Origin: Sulfurovum sp. UBA4779
GTDB lineage: Bacteria; Campylobacterota; Campylobacteria; Campylobacterales; Sulfurovaceae
Direction of reading: 5' to 3'
Assembly (NCBI GenBank): GCA_002403155.1
Contig: DHHF01000014.1
Span: forward strand, 10,588-74,587
DNA length: 64,000 nucleotides
Part shown: positions 1 through 7,405 of the stretch, piece after piece
How the letters are laid out: each line of letters opens with the position of its first letter
Numbering within the stretch: position 1 is the first letter of the stretch
Notes under the pieces: generated by a model
The model's database searches: none
What the model saw: the letters and a program-made list of their open reading frames with translations, nothing else
Told to the model about the DNA's origin: nothing
Made by a program: the position numbers and the translations under genes

Positions 1-467
1 ATGAAAAACTGCACAGGCTCTCCAAACGCTATCTGCACGGGCACGGTTTCTTTTTTATCGGAAGAGATATCTTCTATCCTCTAGCACTCGAAGGCGCACT
101 CAAACTCAAAGAGATCAGCTATCTTCATGCGGAAGGATATCCGGCAGGCGAGATGAAGCACGGCCCCATCGCTTTGGCTGACAGCGAACTCTTTACCGTT
201 GCATTGATGCCAAAAACCATGCATTATGATAAGATCAAATCCAACGTCGAAGAGCTTGGCGCCCGCGATGCCACTATCCTGGCTATCTCTCCCGAGCCTT
301 TTTCACTGGCAGATGATTTTGTGCAAACTGCATACGATACACACCCGATGCTGGAATTTTTTGAAATGATGGTGGTTACCCAACTGCTTGCGCTGGAAAT
401 TTCGGTAAGATTAGGAAACGATGTGGATATGCCAAGAAACCTCGCCAAATCGGTAACCGTAGAGTAA
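1..467 (+). CDS. glmS: Glutamine--fructose-6-phosphate aminotransferase, C-terminal part (partial)
   Basis: The gene is cut by the left edge of the window; the open frame runs in frame 3 from the first bases to the TAA at 465-467. The visible ~154 residues match the end of the second SIS (isomerase) domain of GlmS: 'LEGALKLKEISY', 'HAEGYPAGEMKHGPIAL' and the terminal 'NLAKSVTVE'. In the family this domain isomerises fructose-6-phosphate and, with ammonia from the missing N-terminal glutaminase domain, makes glucosamine-6-phosphate for peptidoglycan and LPS synthesis. The 'NLAKSVTVE' ending is the normal GlmS C-terminus, so the 3' end is intact. The assignment is secure; the N-terminal half cannot be judged. 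Confidence 0.95.
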   Translation, partial: EKLHRLSKRYLHGHGFFFIGRDIFYPLALEGALKLKEISYLHAEGYPAGEMKHGPIALADSELFTVALMPKTMHYDKIKSNVEELGARDATILAISPEPFSLADDFVQTAYDTHPMLEFFEMMVVTQLLALEISVRLGNDVDMPRNLAKSVTVE

Positions 468-479
468 CAAACATGCTTT

Positions 480-653
480 ATGTTGATTGAGTCAGAATAT
501 CCTGATCAAGTTCAAGATCTCTATTTATGGGATTCTGAAATTGTTATATTGAATTTGTTTCAGTATCAGAATGACGAAACTGTCAATCTCTTAAATTATT
601 CAGAGGGTTCTATTCGTTTGGTTGCGGATGGATATCGAGAAATTTTTAAGTAA
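480..653 (+). CDS. Small ORF, 57 aa, hypothetical
   Basis: An ATG at 480 opens a 57-codon frame ending at TAA 651-653, in the gap between glmS and the first barrel gene. The product begins MLIESEYPDQ and ends DGYREIFK; it is acidic and looks like a folded-protein fragment, with neither a signal peptide nor a membrane segment. No convincing Shine-Dalgarno sequence precedes it, and I do not recognise the family. It could be a small real gene, a 3' remnant of a decayed gene, or chance. A hairpin follows at 660-689. Confidence 0.3.
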   Translation: MLIESEYPDQVQDLYLWDSEIVILNLFQYQNDETVNLLNYSEGSIRLVADGYREIFK

Positions 654-659
654 GCGATA

Positions 660-689
660 CCAACCGACAGCAATCACGCTTTCGGTTGG
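660..689. terminator. Hairpin between converging genes, probable terminator
   Basis: The arms CCAACCGA (660-667) and TCGGTTGG (682-689) pair perfectly, and inner AGC/GCT bases can extend the stem. It lies 12 bp before the stop of the minus-strand barrel gene and just after the plus-strand small ORF. There is no clean T-run on either side, so termination is inferred from position and stem strength. Confidence 0.45.
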
Positions 690-701
690 CACCAAATGGG
701 A

Positions 702-1325
702 TTAGAAAGTATAAGTCACACCTACGTTGATAGAGTCAACTGCTACGTCTACACCCTCTAGCTCTCCGTCAAATCCTGTATCATCATAGAGTCTTGTATA
801 ATCTGCAAATACACCGATGTTTTCAGTCACGTCATAGCTTGCACCCAGACCCCATTGGAAACCTGATTCAGAAACATCTACGTCATATTTACCAGCCTCA
901 AAAGCTACTTGACCATAACCAAGCAATGCATAGACATCAATTGCTTCTGTTACAGGATACATTCCTTTAAGGTAAATAGCGATATTGGTCATATCATCAC
1001 CTTCAAGACCATCGAACTCTGCATAACCAGAATCAACTTCAGGATCATCCACATTCATCGTATATCTTGCTTCCAAACCAAGATATTGATTGTATTTATA
1101 TCCTGCTAGCAATAATGCTGAATTTGCAGAAATATCTCCGTATCCATCAACATCTGCATTCATATAAGAATACCCCAAACCTACATAGAATGCACCAGGG
1201 AACGGAGCTGCCTCTACTACTTCAGGTACCGTTACTTCCGGTTCTACCGGAGCAATATCTCCGCCTGCGAATGCAAATACGTTCATTGCCAATGCTGCTA
1301 CGATTGAAGCTGTGATCTTTTTCAT
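702..1325 (-). CDS. Outer-membrane beta-barrel protein (OmpA/Ail-like), copy 1
   Basis: This 207-residue protein starts with a clear Sec signal peptide (MKKITASIVAALAMNVFAFA, cleavage near residue 20-21). A Pro/Glu/Val-rich linker follows, then alternating aromatic strands such as 'FYVGLGYSYM', 'LLAGYKYNQYLGLEARYTMN' and 'WGLGASYDV'. It ends in Tyr-Thr-Phe, the aromatic C-terminus expected of a BAM-inserted barrel. It fits the 8-stranded outer-membrane barrel family common in Sulfurovum-like genomes; its ligand or role is unknown. The gene at 1498-2139 is a close paralogue, near-identical over the first ~40 and last ~10 residues and divergent in the loop regions. An AAGGAA ribosome site and its own -10 box precede it. 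Confidence 0.85.
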   Translation of the reverse strand: MKKITASIVAALAMNVFAFAGGDIAPVEPEVTVPEVVEAAPFPGAFYVGLGYSYMNADVDGYGDISANSALLLAGYKYNQYLGLEARYTMNVDDPEVDSGYAEFDGLEGDDMTNIAIYLKGMYPVTEAIDVYALLGYGQVAFEAGKYDVDVSESGFQWGLGASYDVTENIGVFADYTRLYDDTGFDGELEGVDVAVDSINVGVTYTF

Positions 1326-1355
1326 TGTTTTTTCCTTGTTTTGATTTACGAAGGA

Positions 1356-1361
1356 ATTATA
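1356..1361 (-). promoter_or_regulatory. -10 box for barrel copy 1
   Basis: ATTATA on the plus strand reads TATAAT on the minus strand, about 31 bp upstream of the ATG at 1325. The paralogue has an equivalent box at the same spacing, so each copy appears to have its own promoter. Confidence 0.55.
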
Positions 1362-1453
1362 TCTTTTAATATAAAGAAAGTCAATGAAGATTATAAGAAT
1401 TTAAAGCAGAAATTATTTTATAATTTTTATAAAAAAGAAGAAAAAGCAACGAT

Positions 1454-1487
1454 CATATCAACAGATGCGGCCGCATCTGTTGATATG
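1454..1487 (-). terminator. 34-bp perfect palindrome, probable terminator of barrel copy 2
   Basis: The two 17-base arms meet with no spacer at 1470/1471 and are perfectly complementary; the centre is GCGGCCGC. It begins 10 bp after the stop of the gene at 1498-2139. On the minus strand it is followed within 10 bases by a T-rich tract (bases 1430-1446 read in reverse), as in an intrinsic terminator. A zero-spacer palindrome this long is unusual for a simple terminator; it could extrude as a cruciform in DNA. Confidence 0.6.
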
Positions 1488-1497
1488 GATCTATTAC

Positions 1498-2139
1498 TTA
1501 AAATGTATAAGTCATACCTACGTTGATAGAGTCAACTGTTACGTCTGTCTCAGGGTCAAGATAACCATCGAATCCTGTATCATCATACAGTCTTGTATAG
1601 TCTACAAATACACCGATGTTTTCAGTCACTGCATAGCTTGCACCCAGACCCCATTGGAAACCTGACTCAGAAAGATCACCAAACAAATCAGTATCGATCG
1701 TTACTTGACCGTATCCAAGCAATGCATACACATCAAATGCTTCTGTTACCGGATACATCCCTTTTGCATAGATACCGACATTGGTCATATCACCGTCCAA
1801 ATCTACTGAAGGATAGCTTCCATAATCAAATTCAGGATCTCCAACGTTCATCGTATATCTAGCTTCTAGGCCAAGGTATTGGTTATATTTATACCCAGCC
1901 AAAAGCAAAAGCGAGTTTGCAGTAATGTCTCCTTCCGAAATATCATATCTTTGATATTCAAATGGATCAGACTCTGCTTTCATATAAGAATAGCCCAAAC
2001 CTACATAGAATGCACCCGGAGCTGCTTCTACTACTTCAGGTACCGTTACTTCCGGTTCTACCGGAGCGATATCTCCGCCTGCGAATGCAAACGCATTCAT
2101 CGCCAATGCTGCTACGATTGAAGCTGTAATCTTTTTCAT
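1498..2139 (-). CDS. Outer-membrane beta-barrel protein, copy 2
   Basis: This 213-residue paralogue of the gene at 702-1325 has the same signal peptide apart from one residue, the same 'GGDIAPVEPEVTVPEVVEAAP' region, and a barrel ending in Tyr-Thr-Phe. Differences cluster in the first extracellular loop (a longer insert containing DPFEYQRYDISEGD) and the middle loops, as expected when surface loops diverge after duplication. The upstream leaders of both copies also match (TTTTTTCCTTGTTTT just before the start, plus-strand reading). Function beyond an outer-membrane barrel is not determinable. The 34-bp palindrome at 1454-1487 directly follows its stop. Confidence 0.85.
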   Translation of the reverse strand: MKKITASIVAALAMNAFAFAGGDIAPVEPEVTVPEVVEAAPGAFYVGLGYSYMKAESDPFEYQRYDISEGDITANSLLLLAGYKYNQYLGLEARYTMNVGDPEFDYGSYPSVDLDGDMTNVGIYAKGMYPVTEAFDVYALLGYGQVTIDTDLFGDLSESGFQWGLGASYAVTENIGVFVDYTRLYDDTGFDGYLDPETDVTVDSINVGMTYTF

Positions 2140-2171
2140 TGTTTTTTCCTTGTTTTTTGATTTATAATTAA

Positions 2172-2177
2172 ATTATA
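2172..2177 (-). promoter_or_regulatory. -10 box for barrel copy 2
   Basis: ATTATA on the plus strand gives TATAAT on the minus strand, 33 bp upstream of the ATG at 2139. It matches the arrangement of copy 1. Confidence 0.55.
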
Positions 2178-2252
2178 GCGCTCTTTTTGCTTAAAAGTCA
2201 ATAGAAAATTAATAAAAAGTTAATGTATTAATTTCTCACTGCCTTTTTGGGC

Positions 2253-2510
2253 TTATTCTTCTGTTTTCATCTCCATAAACTCTGCCAAAAGCTCATCGAT
2301 CTCTTCCTCTTCAAGCTCATTGCGCTTAAGCTCCTCTACAATGGCAAAACACTCCGTCCTCATCTCTCGGAGCTCTTCGAGGTCTTCTTTTTGTTCTTTG
2401 GTTGCATTTTTGGTTTTGTCTATCTCTTCAAACAATTCGTCTATCGCTGCTTCCAAGTCAGGGATAATCTCCAACTCTAAAATATTTTGAAGTTTTTGGG
2501 CATTGGTCAT
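2253..2510 (-). CDS. Small acidic coiled-coil protein, hypothetical
   Basis: The 85-residue product is very rich in Glu, Asp, Leu and Lys with heptad-like spacing (for example 'LEAAIDELFEEIDKTK' and 'EELKRNELEEEEIDELL'), so a soluble helical or coiled-coil protein is likely. It has neither a signal peptide nor cysteine pairs. It lies alone between the barrel pair and mrp, preceded by an AAGGA-type ribosome site. I do not recognise a named family; small acidic proteins of this kind recur in Campylobacterota. Confidence 0.6.
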   Translation of the reverse strand: MTNAQKLQNILELEIIPDLEAAIDELFEEIDKTKNATKEQKEDLEELREMRTECFAIVEELKRNELEEEEIDELLAEFMEMKTEE

Positions 2511-2602
2511 TCTGTGTCCTTGTTTTTTTGCATTATAACAAAAATAAAGATAAAAAATTTAAAAAGAAACATCGATCGATAATGAAGAAACCCTCTGCGG
2601 CA

Positions 2603-2622
2603 CTCGGAGATAAAACTCCGAG
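2603..2622. other. Hairpin downstream of mrp
   Basis: CTCGGAG (2603-2609) and CTCCGAG (2616-2622) form a perfect 7-bp stem with a 6-base loop, 25 bp past the mrp stop. Only a weak T-rich stretch follows on the minus strand, so it is a possible but unproven terminator. Confidence 0.35.
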
Positions 2623-2646
2623 CGTAAGAGATAAGAGAAGATATGC

Positions 2647-3765
2647 TTATCTAGAGGTGCTGCATGCACTTACGCCTGCAGGGGTCGTAGGCTGGATGGC
2701 TTCATTGCTTACCCCGCCTTGCGCATTGACTTTATCGATAAAAGCAAGCAGTTTACTTGCAGCCTCCTGATAGCGCTTGGCCGTTTCGCTGTCCGGTTTA
2801 TGGTAAACGACAGGCATACCCGTATCTCCGCCGATCCGCACCGCAGGCTCAATAGGAATACGCGCGATAAGCTCCGTATCATACTCTTTTGCGACAGGCT
2901 CTGCCGTTCCCATCCCAAAGATGTCTGATTCTGTATGGCATGAAGGACAGATAAAACCGCTCATATTTTCAATGATACCCGCTGTGGGGATATGAAGTTT
3001 TTGGAACATATCAAGCGATCTTCTGCTGTCATCCAAGCTTACTTCTTGCGGAGTAGTCACTGTCACGCCTGCGGTGACCGGTACCGATTGGGCCAATGTC
3101 AACTGTGCATCTCCCGTACCCGGAGGCATATCGATCACCAATACATCAAGCTCCGACCAAAGAATGTCTCTTAAAAACTGCTCGATGGCTTTCATGATCA
3201 TCGCACCTCTCCATATCAACGACTGTCCCGGCTCCATCAGTGACCCCATGGACATAATCTCCACACCGTATGCTTTCAGCGGAAGCACTTTGTTGCCTTC
3301 GATTTGGGGCCTTTGGTCTGCTACACCCATCATACGAGGGATATTGGGCCCATAGATATCCGCATCCAAAAGCCCTACTTTTTTGCCTTGCATCGCCATA
3401 GCGATAGCAAGGTTGACCGAAGTAGTCGATTTGCCGACCCCTCCCTTGCCCGAACTGACCATGACAAAGTTTTTCACTTGGGGAGCAATATTTTTACCGC
3501 TCATTGAGTTGCTCATTTGTCTGGGCGCCTCGGGGGCTTTGATGTTTACAGCAATATTTGAAAACCCTGCTTTCTTAAGCTCGGTTGTCGATTCTTGAAT
3601 GATCTGCTGCTTTACTTCATCTGCAGAAGAGGTGATTTCTACGGTCAAGCTGACGTTTGTGCCGTCAATGTTGATATCTTTTACAAATCCGAAAGCAACG
3701 ATATCTTTCGTAAATCCCGGATAGGTTACGTTTTTAAGTGCTTCCAATACTGTTTCGTTTGTCAT
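2647..3765 (-). CDS. mrp: Mrp/ApbC-family iron-sulfur cluster carrier ATPase
   Basis: The 372-residue protein has an N-terminal MIP18/DUF59-like domain (about 1-80) and a MinD/ParA-type P-loop ATPase domain. The deviant Walker A motif SSGKGGVGKSTT is at about 105-115, 'DMPPGTGDAQLTL' gives the switch region, and a CPSCH pair near 275 is the conserved Cys-X-X-Cys that holds a bridging [4Fe-4S] cluster in this family. Mrp/ApbC proteins carry Fe-S clusters to apo-enzymes in the cytoplasm. It lies just downstream of thiC, whose product is itself an Fe-S enzyme. The C-terminal ~20 residues are a low-complexity tail. In Campylobacter mrp also adjoins ispDF (from memory); here thiC separates them. 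Confidence 0.93.
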   Translation of the reverse strand: MTNETVLEALKNVTYPGFTKDIVAFGFVKDINIDGTNVSLTVEITSSADEVKQQIIQESTTELKKAGFSNIAVNIKAPEAPRQMSNSMSGKNIAPQVKNFVMVSSGKGGVGKSTTSVNLAIAMAMQGKKVGLLDADIYGPNIPRMMGVADQRPQIEGNKVLPLKAYGVEIMSMGSLMEPGQSLIWRGAMIMKAIEQFLRDILWSELDVLVIDMPPGTGDAQLTLAQSVPVTAGVTVTTPQEVSLDDSRRSLDMFQKLHIPTAGIIENMSGFICPSCHTESDIFGMGTAEPVAKEYDTELIARIPIEPAVRIGGDTGMPVVYHKPDSETAKRYQEAASKLLAFIDKVNAQGGVSNEAIQPTTPAGVSACSTSR

Positions 3766-3846
3766 TTTAACTCCTGTTTTAATTTAATGTCCTATTTGTT
3801 GCAAAACACACAAGCCCGCTCTTTTGCAAGCACCGCTGTCAATTTT

Positions 3847-5217
3847 CTAATGAGCAATACCCATTTTTTCTTTATCGGCCATCGTTTCTCCATGCTCTCG
3901 GACAATATTTTGCGTAATTTTATAAGAACAAAACTTAGGCCCGCACATGGAGCAAAATTCGGCTTCCTTGAAAACATCCTGAGGCAAAGTTTCATCATGA
4001 TATTCTCTGGCACGGTCCGGATCCAGCGCCAATTCAAACTGCCTGTTCCAATCAAAACCGTAGCGGGCATCACTCATCTCATCATCCCTTTTTCTTGCAT
4101 CAGGACGGCCTCTTGCAATATCTGCAGCGTGCGCGGCTATCTTGTAGGCAATGATCCCTTCGCGCACATCGGCTGCATTCGGAAGCCCCAGATGCTCTTT
4201 GGGTGTGACATAGCAAAGCATGCTTGCGCCGTGCCATCCTCCCACCGCTGCGCCTATGGCCGAACTGATGTGATCATAGCCTGCAGCAATATCCGTAACC
4301 AGCGGCCCCAAAATATAAAAAGGTGCTTCATGGCAGTATTCGCGTTCGAGCTTCATGTTTCTTTCGATCTGATTAAGCGGGACATGCCCGGGCCCTTCTA
4401 TCATGACCTGCACATCTTTTTCCCATGCCCGAAGCGTCAGCTCTCCCAGTACTTTCAGCTCACTAAGCTGCGCATCATCGCTCGCATCATACAAGCATCC
4501 CGGCCTGAGGCTGTCTCCAAGCGAAAGAGCCACATCGTATTTGCGGCAAATCTCTAAAATATCATCAAACGCTTCATAGAAAGGGTTTTCTTTATGATAG
4601 TGCATCATCCATGCCGCCATAAGCGAACCGCCGCGGCTTACGATCCCCATTTTTCTTTTGGCAACATGCGGCATAAATCTAAGCAAAAAGCCCGCATGGA
4701 TCGTAAAATAGCTCACTCCCTGCTGTGCTTGTTTTTCAAGAACTTTGAGCATCGTATCGATATCAAGTTTTTCGATATGATCATTCACATCATGCAAAAT
4801 CTGATACATCGGCACGGTTCCGATCGGCACGCTGGAATGGGCTATCACAGCTTGCCGAATCTTGTCAAGATCCCCTCCGGTACTCAAATCCATGATCGTA
4901 TCTGCCCCGTACTTGAGACAGACATCGACTTTCTCCAACTCTCCCTCAACATCGGACGCCAATGCCGAAGAGCCGATATTGGCATTGATTTTGCATGTGG
5001 CAACCATACCGATGGCCATCGGTATTTGATGCTTATGATTGACATTTGCGGGGATAATACACCTTCCCCTTGCAATCTCGCTTCGAAGCAGCTGCGGATC
5101 TATTTTCTCCACTTTGGCAACATATTGCATTTCTTCCGTGACAATCCCCTGTTTGGCATAATACATTTGAGTTCTTACAGGATCATTTTCACGTTTTTTT
5201 AACCATTCTGCTCTCAT
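3847..5217 (-). CDS. thiC: Phosphomethylpyrimidine synthase
   Basis: ThiC converts aminoimidazole ribotide to hydroxymethylpyrimidine phosphate in thiamine synthesis, using radical SAM chemistry. The 456-residue protein is the short form without the extra N-terminal domain. Family landmarks are present: 'VNHKHQIPMAIG', 'GTVPMYQ', 'YFTIHAGF', 'GDSLRPGC', 'MIEGPGHVPLNQI', and near the C-terminus CSMCGPKFC, which supplies the cluster-binding Cys-X2-Cys-X4-Cys. Translation starts at ATG 5217 behind AGGATTTAAAC. I looked for a TPP riboswitch in the 188-bp upstream gap and saw none; control more likely acts at the promoter described at 5260-5336. Confidence 0.95.
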   Translation of the reverse strand: MRAEWLKKRENDPVRTQMYYAKQGIVTEEMQYVAKVEKIDPQLLRSEIARGRCIIPANVNHKHQIPMAIGMVATCKINANIGSSALASDVEGELEKVDVCLKYGADTIMDLSTGGDLDKIRQAVIAHSSVPIGTVPMYQILHDVNDHIEKLDIDTMLKVLEKQAQQGVSYFTIHAGFLLRFMPHVAKRKMGIVSRGGSLMAAWMMHYHKENPFYEAFDDILEICRKYDVALSLGDSLRPGCLYDASDDAQLSELKVLGELTLRAWEKDVQVMIEGPGHVPLNQIERNMKLEREYCHEAPFYILGPLVTDIAAGYDHISSAIGAAVGGWHGASMLCYVTPKEHLGLPNAADVREGIIAYKIAAHAADIARGRPDARKRDDEMSDARYGFDWNRQFELALDPDRAREYHDETLPQDVFKEAEFCSMCGPKFCSYKITQNIVREHGETMADKEKMGIAH

Positions 5218-5259
5218 TGTTTAAATCCTAAATAGTGTGAATTAGCGGTTTACATACGA

Positions 5260-5265
5260 GTTATA
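5260..5265 (-). promoter_or_regulatory. Extended -10 promoter of thiC
   Basis: On the minus strand the sequence reads TTGGTATAAC, an extended -10 (TG-N-TATAAC), 43 bp before the thiC ATG. It mirrors the ispDF promoter at 5365-5370. Confidence 0.55.
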
Positions 5266-5311
5266 CCAAGCCAATCTTAAATTTTATTGAAAAATAAAAA
5301 TATCTGCGAAA

Positions 5312-5336
5312 AAATAAGATAAAATATATCTTATTT
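5312..5336. promoter_or_regulatory. AT-rich inverted repeat between divergent promoters
   Basis: AAATAAGATA (5312-5321) and TATCTTATTT (5327-5336) form a perfect 10-bp inverted repeat with a 5-base spacer. It sits roughly midway between the thiC and ispDF -10 boxes, so a dimeric regulator could act on both. No regulator is identified. Confidence 0.4.
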
Positions 5337-5364
5337 ATACAGATACAATCAAGCAATGGATTGG

Positions 5365-5370
5365 TATAAT
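5365..5370 (+). promoter_or_regulatory. Extended -10 promoter of ispDF
   Basis: TTGGTATAAT contains TG-N-TATAAT, 36 bp before the GTG start of ispDF. No clear -35 is needed for an extended -10 promoter. Confidence 0.6.
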
Positions 5371-5405
5371 TCGTTACTATTTGATACAGAAAAACAGGAA
5401 TATGC

Positions 5406-6527
5406 GTGTCTGATACCACATTAATATTATTGGGAGCCGGCAGCTCAACGAGATTTAAGGCAAACGCCAAAAAACAATGGCTGTATTGCGGTGATATGCC
5501 TTTGTGGCTTCATGTTGCCCAAACATTTGTCTGTGCTGCAGCCTTTAAAGAAATTATCATTGTCTCTTCAAAAGAAGAAATTCGTTTTATGCAAAAATTT
5601 GCAAATTTTACTTATGTGGAAGGCGGAAATTCCAGGCAAGCCTCTCTTGCCAATGCCATAGAGCATGTTCATTCAAAATATGTCCTTGTAAGCGATATCG
5701 CACGCTGCTGCATCGATCAAGAGACTATCAAACGTATTTTGGATGCAAAAACAAAAGCTTCGTGTGTCGTGCCTGTGCTTGATATGGTAGATACGCTTTA
5801 TCTTGACGGCATACCTGCCGATAGAGAAAAAGCAAAAATTATCCAAACACCTCAGCTTAGTATTGCGGAAGTACTTAAACAAGCACTCAAAACTTCAAAA
5901 ACATTTACAGATGAAAGTTCAGCCATTGCAGATCTGGGAGAGAGTGTTGCTTTTGTCGCAGGCTCAGCAACAGCACACAAACTCACCACGGTTGAAGATC
6001 TTAAAAAACTTTCCTGCCTCAAGCCGCCATCCTCTAAAACACTTACGGGATTTGGTATAGACATCCATTCTTTTGAAGAGGGGAAAAAAATGTTTTTATG
6101 CGGCGTGCCGATAGAGGCGGAGTACGGTTTTAAAGCGCATAGCGATGGGGATGTTGCCATTCATGCGCTTATCGATGCGCTGCTTGGGGCTGCAGGCATG
6201 GGTGATATCGGAGAGCTTTATCCTGATTGGGATGAAACCTACAAAGGGATTGATTCTAAAATACTTTTAAAAGACACCGTAAGAAGGCTGACCTCTTTTG
6301 GCTATGTGTTGGGCAATGTGGATTTGACGATTATGGCAGAAACTCCGAAAATTACGCCCTATAAACCACATATGCAGCAATCCCTGGCATCCCTTCTTGG
6401 AATTAATCAGCATCTTGTCAATATCAAGGCAACAACAGCCGAAAAACTCGGTTTTGTAGGACGGAAAGAAGGCGTTGCCGTTTATGCTGTGGCAAATTTA
6501 ACTTATTTTAACTGGAAAGCACTATGA
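5406..6527 (+). CDS. ispDF: Bifunctional IspD/IspF enzyme of the MEP pathway
   Basis: The 373-residue fusion carries two non-consecutive steps of isoprenoid synthesis. The N-terminal ~205 residues are the CDP-ME cytidylyltransferase IspD: the nucleotide-binding LLGAGSSTRF is at about 8-17, and KKQW and 'VSDIARCC' follow. From about residue 213 the IspF cyclase begins, with metal ligands Asp219 and His221 in 'GIDIHSF' and the family signature 'AHSDGDVAIHALIDALLGA'. Such fusions are characteristic of Campylobacterota and alphaproteobacteria. The start is GTG at 5406 behind CAGGAATATGC. The next gene overlaps its end by 4 bp, indicating coupled translation. Assignment is very secure. Confidence 0.97.
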   Translation: MSDTTLILLGAGSSTRFKANAKKQWLYCGDMPLWLHVAQTFVCAAAFKEIIIVSSKEEIRFMQKFANFTYVEGGNSRQASLANAIEHVHSKYVLVSDIARCCIDQETIKRILDAKTKASCVVPVLDMVDTLYLDGIPADREKAKIIQTPQLSIAEVLKQALKTSKTFTDESSAIADLGESVAFVAGSATAHKLTTVEDLKKLSCLKPPSSKTLTGFGIDIHSFEEGKKMFLCGVPIEAEYGFKAHSDGDVAIHALIDALLGAAGMGDIGELYPDWDETYKGIDSKILLKDTVRRLTSFGYVLGNVDLTIMAETPKITPYKPHMQQSLASLLGINQHLVNIKATTAEKLGFVGRKEGVAVYAVANLTYFNWKAL

Positions 6528-7405
6528 AAATTATTATTATAGAAAATGAACTCTATCTTGCACAGAGTATCGCCTCCAAACTCAGTGAACACAGATTTGA
6601 AACAGAAATCTATAGCTCCATCAAAGAAGCTTTACAAAGCAAAGGGGATGTTTATTTGCTTTCTACAAATTTACCGGGCCAAAACATATTGCCGCTTGTT
6701 AAAGAATTTAAAGACAAAATTATCATCTTGATGGTTAACTATATCAATAACGATACCGTAAGCGAACCACTTAAACTTGGAGCGAAAGACTATATCGTCA
6801 AGCCTTTTATGATCGAAGAGCTGCTGCGCAAAATCGATCACTATAAAGAGTACCAAGAACTTAAAAAAAATACCCTTCTTTATCAAGAGTATATACAAAA
6901 TCTGCTCCAAGAGATCCAAACGGATTTTGATACTGACAAGATCAGCACACCGCTTGTCATTCAAACCAACTATCAAAGGCTGGTAGATAAAATCGTTTTT
7001 AATTATGCAAGAAAAAAAGATTTGCTTTTGACCTTTATCCCTTTAAGCAATGAAAACTGGAGAGAAAAAATCTTCAACAGCAACCCCAAGTCGTTATTTT
7101 ATATTACAGAAATACAGGCGCTTAAAAAAACAGACAAAGAGCAGCTGTTTGAGATACTCAAAAATTACAATTTTATCTTGTGCAGTACGGCTGAAATCAA
7201 AACTGATTTTCCGACAATCACTCTCAACACAGAAAGCAAACTTTATGACCAGAATGAAATATTGGCTATTGATGATTATGTAAAATTTATCGTAAATAAC
7301 TTTCAATATAAATTTCCGGATACCGAACTCTCAAAAAAGCTCGGAATATCAAGAAAAAGCCTATGGGAAAAAAGGAAAAAATATGGACTTTTTAAAAAGA
7401 AATAA
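6524..7405 (+). CDS. Atypical orphan response regulator, HP1021/Cj1608 type
   Basis: The 293-residue protein has a receiver-like domain (1-120), a middle region, and a C-terminal Fis-type helix-turn-helix ('ELSKKLGISRKSLWEKRKKYGL'). The receiver keeps the late Lys-Pro pair ('DYIVKPF'), but the position of the phospho-acceptor Asp is Ser47 ('YLLSTNLPG'), so phosphorylation by a kinase is not expected. This substitution, and the position after ispDF, match the H. pylori orphan regulator HP1021 and C. jejuni Cj1608, which control metabolic genes and bind the replication origin. HP1021 is described as redox-responsive through cysteines; this protein has only one Cys, near residue 218. It overlaps ispDF and the next gene. 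Confidence 0.82.
   Translation: MKIIIIENELYLAQSIASKLSEHRFETEIYSSIKEALQSKGDVYLLSTNLPGQNILPLVKEFKDKIIILMVNYINNDTVSEPLKLGAKDYIVKPFMIEELLRKIDHYKEYQELKKNTLLYQEYIQNLLQEIQTDFDTDKISTPLVIQTNYQRLVDKIVFNYARKKDLLLTFIPLSNENWREKIFNSNPKSLFYITEIQALKKTDKEQLFEILKNYNFILCSTAEIKTDFPTITLNTESKLYDQNEILAIDDYVKFIVNNFQYKFPDTELSKKLGISRKSLWEKRKKYGLFKKK

Noticed and set aside
1341..1526. 61-residue frame spanning the 34-bp palindrome
   Set aside because: It runs across the palindrome and into the antisense of the barrel gene; composition is not protein-like and there is no ribosome site.
3595..4557. Long 320-residue open frame opposite mrp and thiC
   Set aside because: It is antisense to two secure genes and its Cys/His/Arg-rich composition is that of a shadow frame.
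5218..5405. TPP riboswitch upstream of thiC
   Set aside because: The conserved CUGAGA and ACCUGAUCUGG-type segments are absent on the minus strand in this gap.
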